DNA from: a virus
Virus record (IMG/VR): IMGVR_UViG_3300044691_000633
Span: 1-24,339 of that record
Strand: one strand, 5' to 3'
Length of the DNA: 24,339 nucleotides
The notes beneath the pieces are model-generated. The model was given only the letters and a program-made list of their open reading frames with translations. It ran no database searches and was not told the origin of the DNA. Shown here in pieces: positions 12,900-19,216 of this stretch (position 1 is its first letter; every line of letters begins with the position of its first letter). The position numbers and the translations under genes were made by a program.

Positions 12900-15074
12900 A
12901 TGACCGAGACCGTTGTCCGCCTCTTCAAGGACCCCGACGACGCACCCGGCGACGCACCCGCTGGCGCACCCTCGGTCGTCGAGGCCGCCGTCATCGAAGC
13001 CGTCACCGAGACCTTCGCCGAACCCGCCGACGCCATACCCGTCGACGCACCCGAGGTCGCCGCGGACACCGGCACATGGGTCGGGCAGAAGCGCGCCTAC
13101 CTCGCCGACGCCCCGCCCGTCATCCCGACCTGGGTCCGCAGCAGTACCGAACTCGCCGAGCACGCCCGCTGGGGCGCCAACTACGCCCTGCACATCGCCG
13201 CGTTCCACACGGTGCGCGGCCCCGTCTACCTGCTGCGCCTCATGGTTCGCTCCCCGCGCGGTGCCGGCCGCCTCATCGTCCGCTGGGCTCGCTGGGTCTC
13301 CGACTCCGAGGCCCGGCCCGTTGAGACGGTCGCGGCGATCGAGGGCGACGTCATGGCGTGGCTGTCGCTGAGCCGGGAGCACTCCCGGCGGGTCAAGCCC
13401 CGCCGCATCACCTCCGCGGCCGTCGCCGGTCCGGTCGCCATCGGCGGCACCGTCGCCGGATTCCTCGCGCCGCTCTGGGAGGTCGGCGGCGCAGCTGCTG
13501 GCGTGCTCGCGCTGCTCGGTCTCGCCGGACGCCGCGCCGACAAGCCCGTCATCACCCGGTACGTCTCCATCCACCTGCAACGGCCGCTCAACTCCGGGGA
13601 GATCGCCGAAGCCCTCGACGCCATCGGCATCAAGGGCGAGACCCGGTTCGTCAACCCCGTCCAGGTCGACGGGCCCGGCTGGCTCGCCGAACTCGACCTC
13701 CCCCGCGGCGTCCTCGCCGAGCGCCTGCTCGACAAGCGCAAGGAACTGGCCGGCGCCATGCGGCGCCCCCTCCAGTGCGTGTGGCCCTCGGTCGGCACCG
13801 AGCACCCGTCCCGCGCCAACCTGTGGGTCGCCAAGACCGACCCGCGCACCATCAAGCGCGCCTGGCCTCTCGCCCACGACGGCCAGGCCGACATGTACGC
13901 CGAGTTCCCCTTCGGCGTCACCCCGCGCGGCGAAGTCGTCCCCCTGGCCCTGATCGGCACGAACGTCCTGATGGGCGGCGTCATGGGCTCCGGGAAGACC
14001 AGCGCGGTCCTGGTCATCGCGCTGGCCGGCGCCCTCGATCCCACCTGCGAGATCTGGGGCTACGAACTGAAGGGCTCCGGCGACCTCGACTCCGTCGAAC
14101 CCGTCTGCCACCAGTACGTCTCCGGTGACGACGACGAGCACTGCCTCGCCGCTCTCAACGGGATGAAGGCGCTGGAGAAGGAGATGAAGCGCCGCAAGAA
14201 GGCGGTGGCCGCGCTGCCCGTCGAGGACGTCCCCAACGGGCGGAAGGTCACCAGGAAGCTCGCCGAGAAGTACCCCGAGCTGCGGCTTCACCCGCTGCTC
14301 GCCATCTTCGACGAGGTGCACACGCTGTTCGAGCACCCCAAGTACGGCAAGGAGGCCGCCGAGGTCGCCGGGCGCCTCATCCGCAAGGCCCGCGCCTACG
14401 GCATGATCCTGGTCCTGACCACGCAGAAGCCGGACGCGGACAGCATCCCCAAGATGGTGTCCGACAACGCGATCGTCAGGTTCTGCCTGGCCATCACCGG
14501 CCATATCCCGAACGATCTGATCCTCGGCACGGGCATGTACAAGCGCGGGATCAGGGCGAACATCTTCGAGCCGGCCGAGGGCGACGACCCGAAGGACTCC
14601 GGCACGGGGTGGCTGGCCCGGTCCGCGGTCAACGCCCGGATCGTGCGGGCCTACTACATCGCGCAGGAACTGGCCCGCGCGATCGGCAAGCGCGGCCTGG
14701 CCCTGCGCATCGCGGCCGGCACCCTCACCGGGCAGGCCGCCGGGGAGGACGTCGACCTCGGCGACACCAGCACGATCGTGGACCACCTGCGCGTGATCTG
14801 GCCCGAGGGCGCCGACACCGTTCACAGTCACCGGCTCGTCGAGGCGCTGGCCGCGTACCTGCCCGACGTGTACGGCGCGTGGCTCACCATCGACCCGGCG
14901 CTCAGCGACAAGGACGTCCAGGCGGCCCGCTCCACGGCCCTGTCCGCCGCGCTCAAGCCGTACCGGGTGCCGACCCGGCAGATCACCCTCCGGGAGTGCT
15001 GCGGCGGCGCCAAGGGCCTCCGGTACATCGACCTCCCCCAGCCCGAAGACGACCCGGAGGACGACGACGAGTAG
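12900..15074 (+). CDS. FtsK/SpoIIIE-type DNA translocase, TraB-like
   Basis: A 724-aa DNA-pumping ATPase. Residues 1-70 are a Pro/Ala-rich tail; residues about 171-190 and 193-210 are two membrane helices; then the motor with Walker A VMGSGKTS (Gly363 to Thr367), the YELKGSGDLDS segment, Walker B LLAIFDE (Asp471, Glu472), LVLTTQKPDADSIP, and NDLILGTGMYKRGIRA. These last motifs match what I know of TraB/TraSA proteins of Streptomyces conjugative plasmids and AICEs, which move double-stranded DNA between mycelial cells. The C-terminal 110 residues could form the DNA-binding winged helix. ATG follows AGCAGGA. In a phage it could spread the genome in mycelium. Transfer itself is inference. Confidence 0.88.
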   Translation: MTETVVRLFKDPDDAPGDAPAGAPSVVEAAVIEAVTETFAEPADAIPVDAPEVAADTGTWVGQKRAYLADAPPVIPTWVRSSTELAEHARWGANYALHIAAFHTVRGPVYLLRLMVRSPRGAGRLIVRWARWVSDSEARPVETVAAIEGDVMAWLSLSREHSRRVKPRRITSAAVAGPVAIGGTVAGFLAPLWEVGGAAAGVLALLGLAGRRADKPVITRYVSIHLQRPLNSGEIAEALDAIGIKGETRFVNPVQVDGPGWLAELDLPRGVLAERLLDKRKELAGAMRRPLQCVWPSVGTEHPSRANLWVAKTDPRTIKRAWPLAHDGQADMYAEFPFGVTPRGEVVPLALIGTNVLMGGVMGSGKTSAVLVIALAGALDPTCEIWGYELKGSGDLDSVEPVCHQYVSGDDDEHCLAALNGMKALEKEMKRRKKAVAALPVEDVPNGRKVTRKLAEKYPELRLHPLLAIFDEVHTLFEHPKYGKEAAEVAGRLIRKARAYGMILVLTTQKPDADSIPKMVSDNAIVRFCLAITGHIPNDLILGTGMYKRGIRANIFEPAEGDDPKDSGTGWLARSAVNARIVRAYYIAQELARAIGKRGLALRIAAGTLTGQAAGEDVDLGDTSTIVDHLRVIWPEGADTVHSHRLVEALAAYLPDVYGAWLTIDPALSDKDVQAARSTALSAALKPYRVPTRQITLRECCGGAKGLRYIDLPQPEDDPEDDDE

Positions 15075-15081
15075 CCCCGGC

Positions 15082-15165
15082 CCGGTTTCACCCCACCCGA
15101 AACCGGTTTCGCCCCCGATATCGGCCCTGTAGCTCGCTGAGCAGGGCTGATATCGGGTTTCGGGT
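15082..15165. other. Dense inverted-repeat region downstream of translocase
   Basis: Several overlapping dyads: CCGGTTTC/GAAACCGG (15082-15089 with 15099-15106); the 14-bp palindrome CGAAACCGGTTTCG (15098-15111); a 16-bp arm pair 15114-15129 with 15142-15157 (one G-T, 12-nt loop) containing two GATATC; and an outer ACCCGAAACC/GGTTTCGGGT (15095-15104 with 15156-15165). The 16-bp hairpin alone would serve as terminator for the translocase gene. The extra nested dyads suggest a protein-binding locus, such as a transfer site, but that is speculative. Confidence 0.6.
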
Positions 15166-15233
15166 TCTCGCGGAAGACCGTGAAAACCGCCGGATCAGTG
15201 CCCGTTGGAGCCCCGAGAGAGGACACTGAACCC

Positions 15234-15398
15234 ATGACCGAGATCACCGAGAGCGACCACTACCCGGAGTGCGCGGCCGTCCAGAAACGGCCCGTCGACC
15301 GTGGCCCGTGCACCTGCGAAGCCATCAACGCTGAGGCTGAGGCGTACTACGCCGAGCCGCCGGACATGGCCAACCGAGAGAACGGCTTCATCAACTGA
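15234..15398 (+). CDS. Small hypothetical protein, 54 aa
   Basis: A 54-aa acidic protein; ATG behind GAGAGAGGA (15215-15223). It contains HYPECAAV near residue 9 and GPCTCEAIN near 24, so three Cys and a His could form one small zinc site. The rest is acidic with no predicted fold (NAEAEAYYAEPPDMANRENG). Good ribosome binding site and start after a terminator-like region suggest it opens a new transcription unit. Not recognised. Confidence 0.6.
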   Translation: MTEITESDHYPECAAVQKRPVDRGPCTCEAINAEAEAYYAEPPDMANRENGFIN

Positions 15399-15422
15399 CC
15401 GAGCGGAGAGGAGAATACGGCC

Positions 15423-15635
15423 ATGGCGCTGACGAAGATCGAGCACAAGGCCGCGAAGAAGCAGTTCCTGACGCTGGACGAGGTCGCCGCGTTCGTTCAG
15501 GCCGCCCGCCGATCCGGCGCGAGCGGCAGCGAAGTGGTGATCGCGGGGGTGTCCATCGGCGGGCGTCTCCAGCGCCTCACCATCGAGGTCGAGGTACAGC
15601 CGATCGTGGACGCCGTACAGCTGGACAAGCCGTGA
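15423..15635 (+). CDS. Small hypothetical protein, 70 aa
   Basis: A 70-aa protein with ATG behind GAGAGGAG (15404-15411). An N-terminal Lys-rich helix (TKIEHKAAKKQFLTLDEVAAFVQAARR) is followed by two beta strands (SEVVIAGVSIGGRLQRLTIEVEV). Overall this is a small alpha-beta fold that I have the impression of seeing in other actinophages, without a known function. The stop overlaps the next GTG. Confidence 0.65.
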   Translation: MALTKIEHKAAKKQFLTLDEVAAFVQAARRSGASGSEVVIAGVSIGGRLQRLTIEVEVQPIVDAVQLDKP

Positions 15636-15826
15636 CCGACGACCAGGAGCCCAACCCGCTGGTGATCGAGCTGACCGCCTACACCCGAGGCCGACTGGAC
15701 GCGCAGGCCGCACCGACGGCCCCGCCCCGTTCGCGACAGGCGGGCGTCACCCCCGAGGAGGTCGCGCGCATCCAGGCCGGCATCCTGCGGCTGGCCGACT
15801 TCGAGGATGGGGAGCCGCAGCCGTGA
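15632..15826 (+). CDS. Small hypothetical protein, 64 aa
   Basis: A 64-aa acidic protein from a GTG overlapping the preceding stop and overlapped by the next GTG (GTGA at both ends). Helix in PLVIELTAYTRGRLDAQ, a disordered middle, then TPEEVARIQAGILRLADFEDGE. Not recognised; supported by coupling on both sides and coding-like third positions. Confidence 0.55.
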   Translation: MTDDQEPNPLVIELTAYTRGRLDAQAAPTAPPRSRQAGVTPEEVARIQAGILRLADFEDGEPQP

Positions 15827-16446
15827 CCGAGCAGCGATACGGCGGCGAGAGCTTCGTCCGGCTCAAGGCGGCCATCGAGTCGCCGGAGTTCCGCGCGGCT
15901 GTGCACGGCGCCGGCATCACCACCGCCGAGGCCACCAAGCGGCTCCGGGTCAGGCTCCAGGCGGTCGGCACCGCCGGCGTTGCGCTGATCCCCGCAGCCC
16001 GGCCGGGCATCGCTGCCGCACTGCGGCTGGAGCGGTACTACCTGGCCGCCGAGGCACTCCGGGTGCCCCGAGAGCGCGCCGCGCAGATCCTCCGTACCGC
16101 CCAAGGCGACTCGGCCGGCAGCACGCCCACCGAGCAGCAGCTGGAGCGCGCACACCAGGACCTCGTAGAGGAGGACTGGGCGACCACGATGCCCGAGGAA
16201 CTGCGGGCGGTCGTCCGGCGACTGGCGGCCGAGACGCCGTACTCCCTGGCCGATCTCACAGCGGCCGTCGACGTGCTTCGGGCGCCTGCATCCTGGTACG
16301 CGGGCGACCCGTGGCCGACCGAGCAGATCGTGCGTACGCTGACGCAGTTGGCCGCCGCCGCGGTGATCGGCGGCCCCGGCCTGCTCTGGTTCGTCGCCGC
16401 GACCCGCGCCGCAATGTCCGCTGGTGGGAGCACACTTACGTCATGA
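15823..16446 (+). CDS. Hypothetical helical protein, 207 aa
   Basis: A 207-aa, mainly helical protein starting at a GTG that overlaps the previous stop. The N-terminal half (FVRLKAAIESPEFRAAVHGAG, ATKRLRVRLQAVG) is basic; the middle has ERAAQILRTAQG; the C-terminal half (SLADLTAAVDVLRAPASWY, then QLAAAAVIGGPGLLWFVAATRA) contains a moderately hydrophobic helix but probably no membrane span. No family is recognised. Coupled to the HAD-family gene by ATGA, so the two may act together. Confidence 0.6.
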   Translation: MTEQRYGGESFVRLKAAIESPEFRAAVHGAGITTAEATKRLRVRLQAVGTAGVALIPAARPGIAAALRLERYYLAAEALRVPRERAAQILRTAQGDSAGSTPTEQQLERAHQDLVEEDWATTMPEELRAVVRRLAAETPYSLADLTAAVDVLRAPASWYAGDPWPTEQIVRTLTQLAAAAVIGGPGLLWFVAATRAAMSAGGSTLTS

Positions 16447-16823
16447 CCAAGACGATCGCGGTCGACTTCGACGGCGTCATCCACGCCTACACCCGCGGCT
16501 GGGCCGACGGCACGATCTACGACGAGCCCCTGCCCGGAGCGTTCACCGCCCTGCACTACCTCATGCGGCAGTACGCCGTGTTCATCCACACCAGCCGCGA
16601 CCCGCGCCAAGTCGCCGACTGGATCACGATCAAGTCCGTCATCCCGACCTGCACCGAGCCGCCTATCGGGCCCGGTTTCCGGCCGCCGATGGCGTTCTGG
16701 AACGACCAGACGCGGCTGCTCGTCACCAACCGGAAGCTGCCCGCCGTCGCGTACCTCGATGACCGCGCCGTGCACTTCACCAACTGGGACCAGGCGCTCA
16801 CCGACCTCGCCCGCGCCACCTGA
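16443..16823 (+). CDS. HAD-superfamily hydrolase-like protein
   Basis: A 126-aa protein with the HAD core motifs: motif I VDFDGVI with Asp8 and Asp10, motif II FIHTS with Thr50/Ser51, and motif IV YLDDRAVHF with Asp106 and Asp107. It lacks a cap domain and is shorter than typical phosphatases, so it is a minimal HAD of the kind common in actinophages. Substrate unknown; a nucleotide or polynucleotide 5'/3' phosphatase role is a possibility only. ATG overlaps the preceding stop. A terminator hairpin follows 9 bases after its stop. Confidence 0.8.
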   Translation: MTKTIAVDFDGVIHAYTRGWADGTIYDEPLPGAFTALHYLMRQYAVFIHTSRDPRQVADWITIKSVIPTCTEPPIGPGFRPPMAFWNDQTRLLVTNRKLPAVAYLDDRAVHFTNWDQALTDLARAT

Positions 16824-16831
16824 CACGACGA

Positions 16832-16868
16832 AGGGCGCCCCTAGCTCGCCAGCTGATCGGGACGCCCT
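16832..16868 (+). terminator. Terminator after HAD gene
   Basis: AGGGCGCCC (16832-16840) pairs with GGG-A-CGCCCT (16859-16868) with one bulged A; inside the loop AGCT/AGCT (16843-16846, 16851-16854) gives a second small stem. It lies directly after the HAD stop and before the next independent gene. A separate short palindrome GTGATCAC follows at 16875-16882. Confidence 0.55.
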
Positions 16869-16915
16869 CGCGGTGTGATCACCATACCTCTCTCACCAGC
16901 ACAAAGAGGGCCGAG

Positions 16916-17707
16916 ATGACCACCGCCACCACCCGTCACCACCTTCACCTCCTCCGCGATCACCTCGGCGACCTCCACGCCGCCCGGCACACCGACCCGT
17001 CCCCGGTCTGGCCCCCGCAGCGCCTCACCACCGAGATGTGGGCCATCCGTGACGCGGAGGCCGCAGCCGAACGGGCCGAGCGCAACGCTGACGCACTGGG
17101 CGACGCACCCGCACCCGTGGTCAACCTGGCGGCCCTGGAGGCGTACCAGGACATCGAAGACGCCCTCGGGCAGCTCGCCGATGTCGTCGCCGCGGCCTGC
17201 CAGCGGCCCGCCTACACCCTGCCCGTCCCCACCTCCGACCCCAGGCGGTCTGCCCCCTGGATCCCCAACCCCGTCGACGCGCAGGACCCCCGCCGCTGGC
17301 ACATCAACCGGGCCACCACCAACGCCCACTGGGCGGCCGTCTACGTCGACGGCCGCCTCGCCGGGGACGACCTCGGCGGCGTCGATGACCTGTTCACCAC
17401 GCTCCCCGTGCGCCTGGAGGACGAGATCGCCTCCGTGGTCCGCGAGCTTTGGCGGCGCATGGCCACGGTGCTGGGCATCGGCGACCGCACCGATACGCTG
17501 CCCCGCCCCTGCCCCTGGTGCAAGGGCAAGTTGCGGCTGCGGCAGCCGCCCGGTGAGGCGCCGTACGTCACCTGTCGCACCGGGTGGGACTGCTCTGCGC
17601 CGCACCGTCGGGACGCGCGGGGCCGGCCGCTGTGGATCGGCGGGGAGATGGTGCATCTGCATACGGCGCTGGAGAAGCGCGAGCTGGGGGCCGTTATCGG
17701 TTCGTGA
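16916..17707 (+). CDS. Hypothetical protein with C-terminal zinc ribbon
   Basis: A 263-aa protein, ATG behind AAAGAGGG (16903-16910). The N-terminal 110 residues are helical (MWAIRDAEAAAERAERNADALG, LEAYQDIEDALGQLADVVAAAC); the middle has VDAQDPRRWHINRATTNAHWAAVYVDGRL; and the C-terminal 65 residues hold a zinc ribbon, CPWCKGKL then CRTGWDC. I recognise the general layout (helical N-part, CPxCG-like ribbon, VDGRL strand) from Streptomyces phage and prophage proteins of unknown function. Its stop codon lies inside the -35 box of the next promoter. Confidence 0.7.
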   Translation: MTTATTRHHLHLLRDHLGDLHAARHTDPSPVWPPQRLTTEMWAIRDAEAAAERAERNADALGDAPAPVVNLAALEAYQDIEDALGQLADVVAAACQRPAYTLPVPTSDPRRSAPWIPNPVDAQDPRRWHINRATTNAHWAAVYVDGRLAGDDLGGVDDLFTTLPVRLEDEIASVVRELWRRMATVLGIGDRTDTLPRPCPWCKGKLRLRQPPGEAPYVTCRTGWDCSAPHRRDARGRPLWIGGEMVHLHTALEKRELGAVIGS

Positions 17708-17732
17708 CAATCGGGTGATCGTCCCGTACAGT
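17704..17732 (+). promoter_or_regulatory. Strong-consensus promoter upstream of tRNA region
   Basis: GTGACA (17704-17709), an exact 17-bp spacer and TACAGT (17727-17732) match the actinobacterial vegetative sigma factor pattern (TTGACA, TAnnnT) at nine or more of the informative positions. Start of transcription is expected near 17738. The -35 overlaps the stop codon of the previous gene. This 17708-18037 stretch has no protein gene; it holds this promoter, a hairpin, a tRNA and tandem repeats. Confidence 0.65.
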
Positions 17733-17737
17733 CGCCT

Positions 17738-17803
17738 CTCGAAGCGGCATGCCCGGAGACAGGCAAGCCACGCGAAGCCCCGCCACCGTGCGGGGCTTTC
17801 GTC
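17738..17803 (+). ncRNA. Candidate short terminated RNA
   Basis: From the predicted start point the transcript would run about 37 nt into a perfect 9-bp stem, AAGCCCCGC (17775-17783) with GCGGGGCTT (17790-17798), 6-nt loop, followed by TTCGTCATTT. This is the best intrinsic terminator in the window, so a short RNA of about 65 nt is predicted. Alternatively the hairpin is a partial terminator or processing signal ahead of the tRNA. No known RNA family is recognised. Confidence 0.4.
17775..17803 (+). terminator. Intrinsic terminator upstream of tRNA
   Basis: Perfect 9-bp GC-rich stem with a 6-nt loop and a U-rich tail (TTTCGTCATTT). Its place between a promoter and a tRNA gene is unusual and is discussed with the short RNA candidate. 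Confidence 0.7.
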
Positions 17804-17811
17804 ATTTCCGC

Positions 17812-17884
17812 CGCGGGGTGGAGCAGCCGGTAGCTCGCCGGACTCATTATCCGGAGGCCGCAGGTTCGAGTCCTGCCCCCGCCA
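17812..17884 (+). tRNA. tRNA-Met(CAT), initiator-like
   Basis: A full cloverleaf of 73 nt. Acceptor pairs G2-C71 to G7-C66, with an unpaired C1/C72; D stem GAGC/GCTC; anticodon stem CCGGA/TCCGG with loop CTCATTA, anticodon CAT at 17845-17847; T arm GCAGG-TTCGAGT-CCTGC. The open 1-72 pair and the A11-U24 pair in the D stem are initiator tRNA hallmarks, and the 5' half reads almost like bacterial fMet tRNA. Departures: the third G-C pair of the anticodon stem is A31-U39, and position 37 is T instead of a purine. CCA is not encoded (CTG follows). Elongator Met or lysidine-type Ile identity is less likely. Confidence 0.85.
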
Positions 17885-17886
17885 CT

Positions 17887-17974
17887 GACGCAGCCGCGAC
17901 GCACCCAGTGACGCACCCGCGACGCAGGACACTGCGCCGCCCAGTGCGCCGCGCGATGCGCCGACCGTCGCGCC
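17887..17974. repeat. Helically phased GACGCA/TGCGCC tandem repeats
   Basis: GACGCA at 17887, 17898, 17910 and 17921, then TGCGCC at 17933, 17945 and 17957, and a diverged TCGCGCC at 17968: eight units spaced 11-12 bp, close to one helical turn, starting 3 bp after the tRNA. Two units read GACGCACCC, a motif also repeated at 12939, 12951 and 13044 at the 5' end of the translocase gene. Could be protein-binding sites, arm-type sites of an attachment site, or decayed coding sequence. Confidence 0.6.
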
Positions 17975-18037
17975 GCCCAACCCGCACCAATCACCCCCGG
18001 AGGCGTCCTCATGCCCTTATTCCGACCGGAGTCGTTC

Positions 18038-18250
18038 ATGAAGAACCGTCTGCGCGGTGGCGCCGTGCTGGCCGCCGCCGGGCTCGTCTCCGTCCTCACC
18101 GCCTGCGGTGGTCACACCACCCACGTGGTGCACCACATGGACACCTCGCACCACGTCGTCGTGCACCACACCGTGGTCCACCACGTGATCGTTCACCGCA
18201 CCGTGGTGGTGCACCGCGCGGCCACCGGCCGCGTGCGCCTGCGCAAGTAG
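18038..18250 (+). CDS. Histidine-rich lipoprotein
   Basis: A 70-aa secreted lipoprotein. MKNRLRGGAVLAAAGLVSVL is a compact signal peptide and LTAC is a lipobox, so cleavage and lipid attachment are expected at Cys23. The mature part is a run of His/Val/Thr (HTTHVVHHM, then HHVVVHHTVVHHVIVHR) ending in a basic tail, giving over a dozen His on the outer face of the membrane; metal binding is likely. I prefer the ATG at 18038 (GGAG at 18028-18031). The ATG at 18011 (GGAGG at 17998-18002) adds nine residues and a rare TTA codon. Possible roles are metal capture or blocking of superinfection; neither is shown. Confidence 0.75.
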   Translation: MKNRLRGGAVLAAAGLVSVLTACGGHTTHVVHHMDTSHHVVVHHTVVHHVIVHRTVVVHRAATGRVRLRK

Positions 18251-18291
18251 CCCACCACGGCCACCTCGCCCATCACCCCGGAGGCACCCTC

Positions 18292-18882
18292 ATGCCCACC
18301 GTCACCCGCGAACTGCTCGCCGAGTACCTGCGCGAGCCCCGCAAGGTCCGCCGCGCCGTCAGCCGCGACGTCGCCCGCCGCTACCCGGTCCCGCCGCGCA
18401 GCGCGCTCTACCAGCCGGACCCCCGCAAGCCCGTGCCCCGCCGCATGCGGCGCGACCGCGGCCAGGTCGCCGCGCTGCCCCGCGCCTTCTACGAGACGCC
18501 CGTCCGGCCGCCGTCCACCCGCTCCGGGCAGGCCCGCATCAACGCCAAGCGCAACGAGCGCGCCGCGTTCTGGGCCGACTGGGCGGAGGCGCGGCGCACC
18601 GTCCGCGTGCGCGTCTCGGCCGAGTTCGAGCCGCACTTCCGGGAGCACCTCGGGCTCTTCGGCGAGGGCGCGCGGATCCACGGCAGCACGCCGGACCTGT
18701 ACTCGTTCAGCCTCGACCTGGACGTCCATATCCCCAGCGCCCCGGCCGACGCCGCCGAAGCGCGACCCGTCTACGAAGCGGTCTACACCCAGGACCGCCA
18801 CGTTCCCCGCCTGCTCTTCATCGAGTGGCTGCGCGCCGACGGCAGTCGCATCGAGATCATCGACCTGCCCGTCCTCGTCTGA
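18292..18882 (+). CDS. Hypothetical protein, 196 aa
   Basis: A 196-aa protein, ATG behind GGAGG (18280-18284). The first 85 residues are strongly basic and Pro/Arg-rich (REPRKVRRAVSRDVARRYP, RKPVPRRMRRDRGQ), probably disordered and nucleic-acid-binding. The remainder is an alpha-beta domain (RTVRVRVSAEFEPHFREHLGLFG, LYSFSLDLDVHIP, PRLLFIEWLRADGSRIEIIDLPV). A longer upstream frame runs through the tRNA and the lipoprotein region and is rejected. No family is recognised. Coupled to the next gene by TGATG. Confidence 0.65.
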   Translation: MPTVTRELLAEYLREPRKVRRAVSRDVARRYPVPPRSALYQPDPRKPVPRRMRRDRGQVAALPRAFYETPVRPPSTRSGQARINAKRNERAAFWADWAEARRTVRVRVSAEFEPHFREHLGLFGEGARIHGSTPDLYSFSLDLDVHIPSAPADAAEARPVYEAVYTQDRHVPRLLFIEWLRADGSRIEIIDLPVLV

Positions 18883-19187
18883 TGGCCCGCACCGAGAACG
18901 AGTACGCCGGGCGCGTCGTCATCACCTGGCCGCAGACCCGGGGCGGCATGATCCTCGGGCACACCGTCGCCCTGATCGACGCCGACAGCGGCGAACTGCT
19001 CGTCGGCGTCCAGGACCTCACGGTGATCGCGGATCTCAACGGGCCCATCGTTGCCGAGATGACCATGTACACCGACGCCGACGGCCAGCCACTCCGCATC
19101 GGCATGACGCTGGTCCGCGACGGCGACACCTGGCGCACGGGCCGCTTCCGCTGGCTCGTCGCGGAGATGCACACCGCACTCGACTGA
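18882..19187 (+). CDS. Hypothetical beta-rich protein, 101 aa
   Basis: A 101-aa protein whose ATG shares a base with the previous stop. Predicted mostly beta (GRVVITWPQ, GHTVALIDADSGELLVGVQDLTVIADL, VAEMTMYTDADGQPL, RFRWLVAEM). This pattern of a small beta protein with a VADxxGPIxAE(M)TM-like strand is familiar from actinophage genomes, where it sits before head genes, but no function is established as far as I know. Confidence 0.65.
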   Translation: MARTENEYAGRVVITWPQTRGGMILGHTVALIDADSGELLVGVQDLTVIADLNGPIVAEMTMYTDADGQPLRIGMTLVRDGDTWRTGRFRWLVAEMHTALD

Positions 19188-19216
19188 CCAGCCCACCACC
19201 CACTAAGGAGTCCACC

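Noticed and set aside
12354-14831. 825-codon leftward open frame
   Set aside because: Antisense to the TraB-like translocase, whose Walker motifs prove the forward frame. No ribosome binding site or domain.
17812-17974. Firm attP call for the tRNA plus repeats
   Set aside because: No integrase or excisionase gene is adjacent, the whole tRNA (not only its 3' part) is present, and phage-type genes continue on both sides. Kept only as an alternative in findings.
16841-17980. 379-codon leftward open frame including a GQDSNLRPP-like segment
   Set aside because: That segment is the well-known artefact of translating a tRNA gene antisense; the rest is antisense to the zinc-ribbon gene.
17749-18291. 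5' extension of the 196-aa gene to an ATG at 17749
   Set aside because: It would run through the terminator, the tRNA and the lipoprotein gene. The ATG at 18292 has its own GGAGG.
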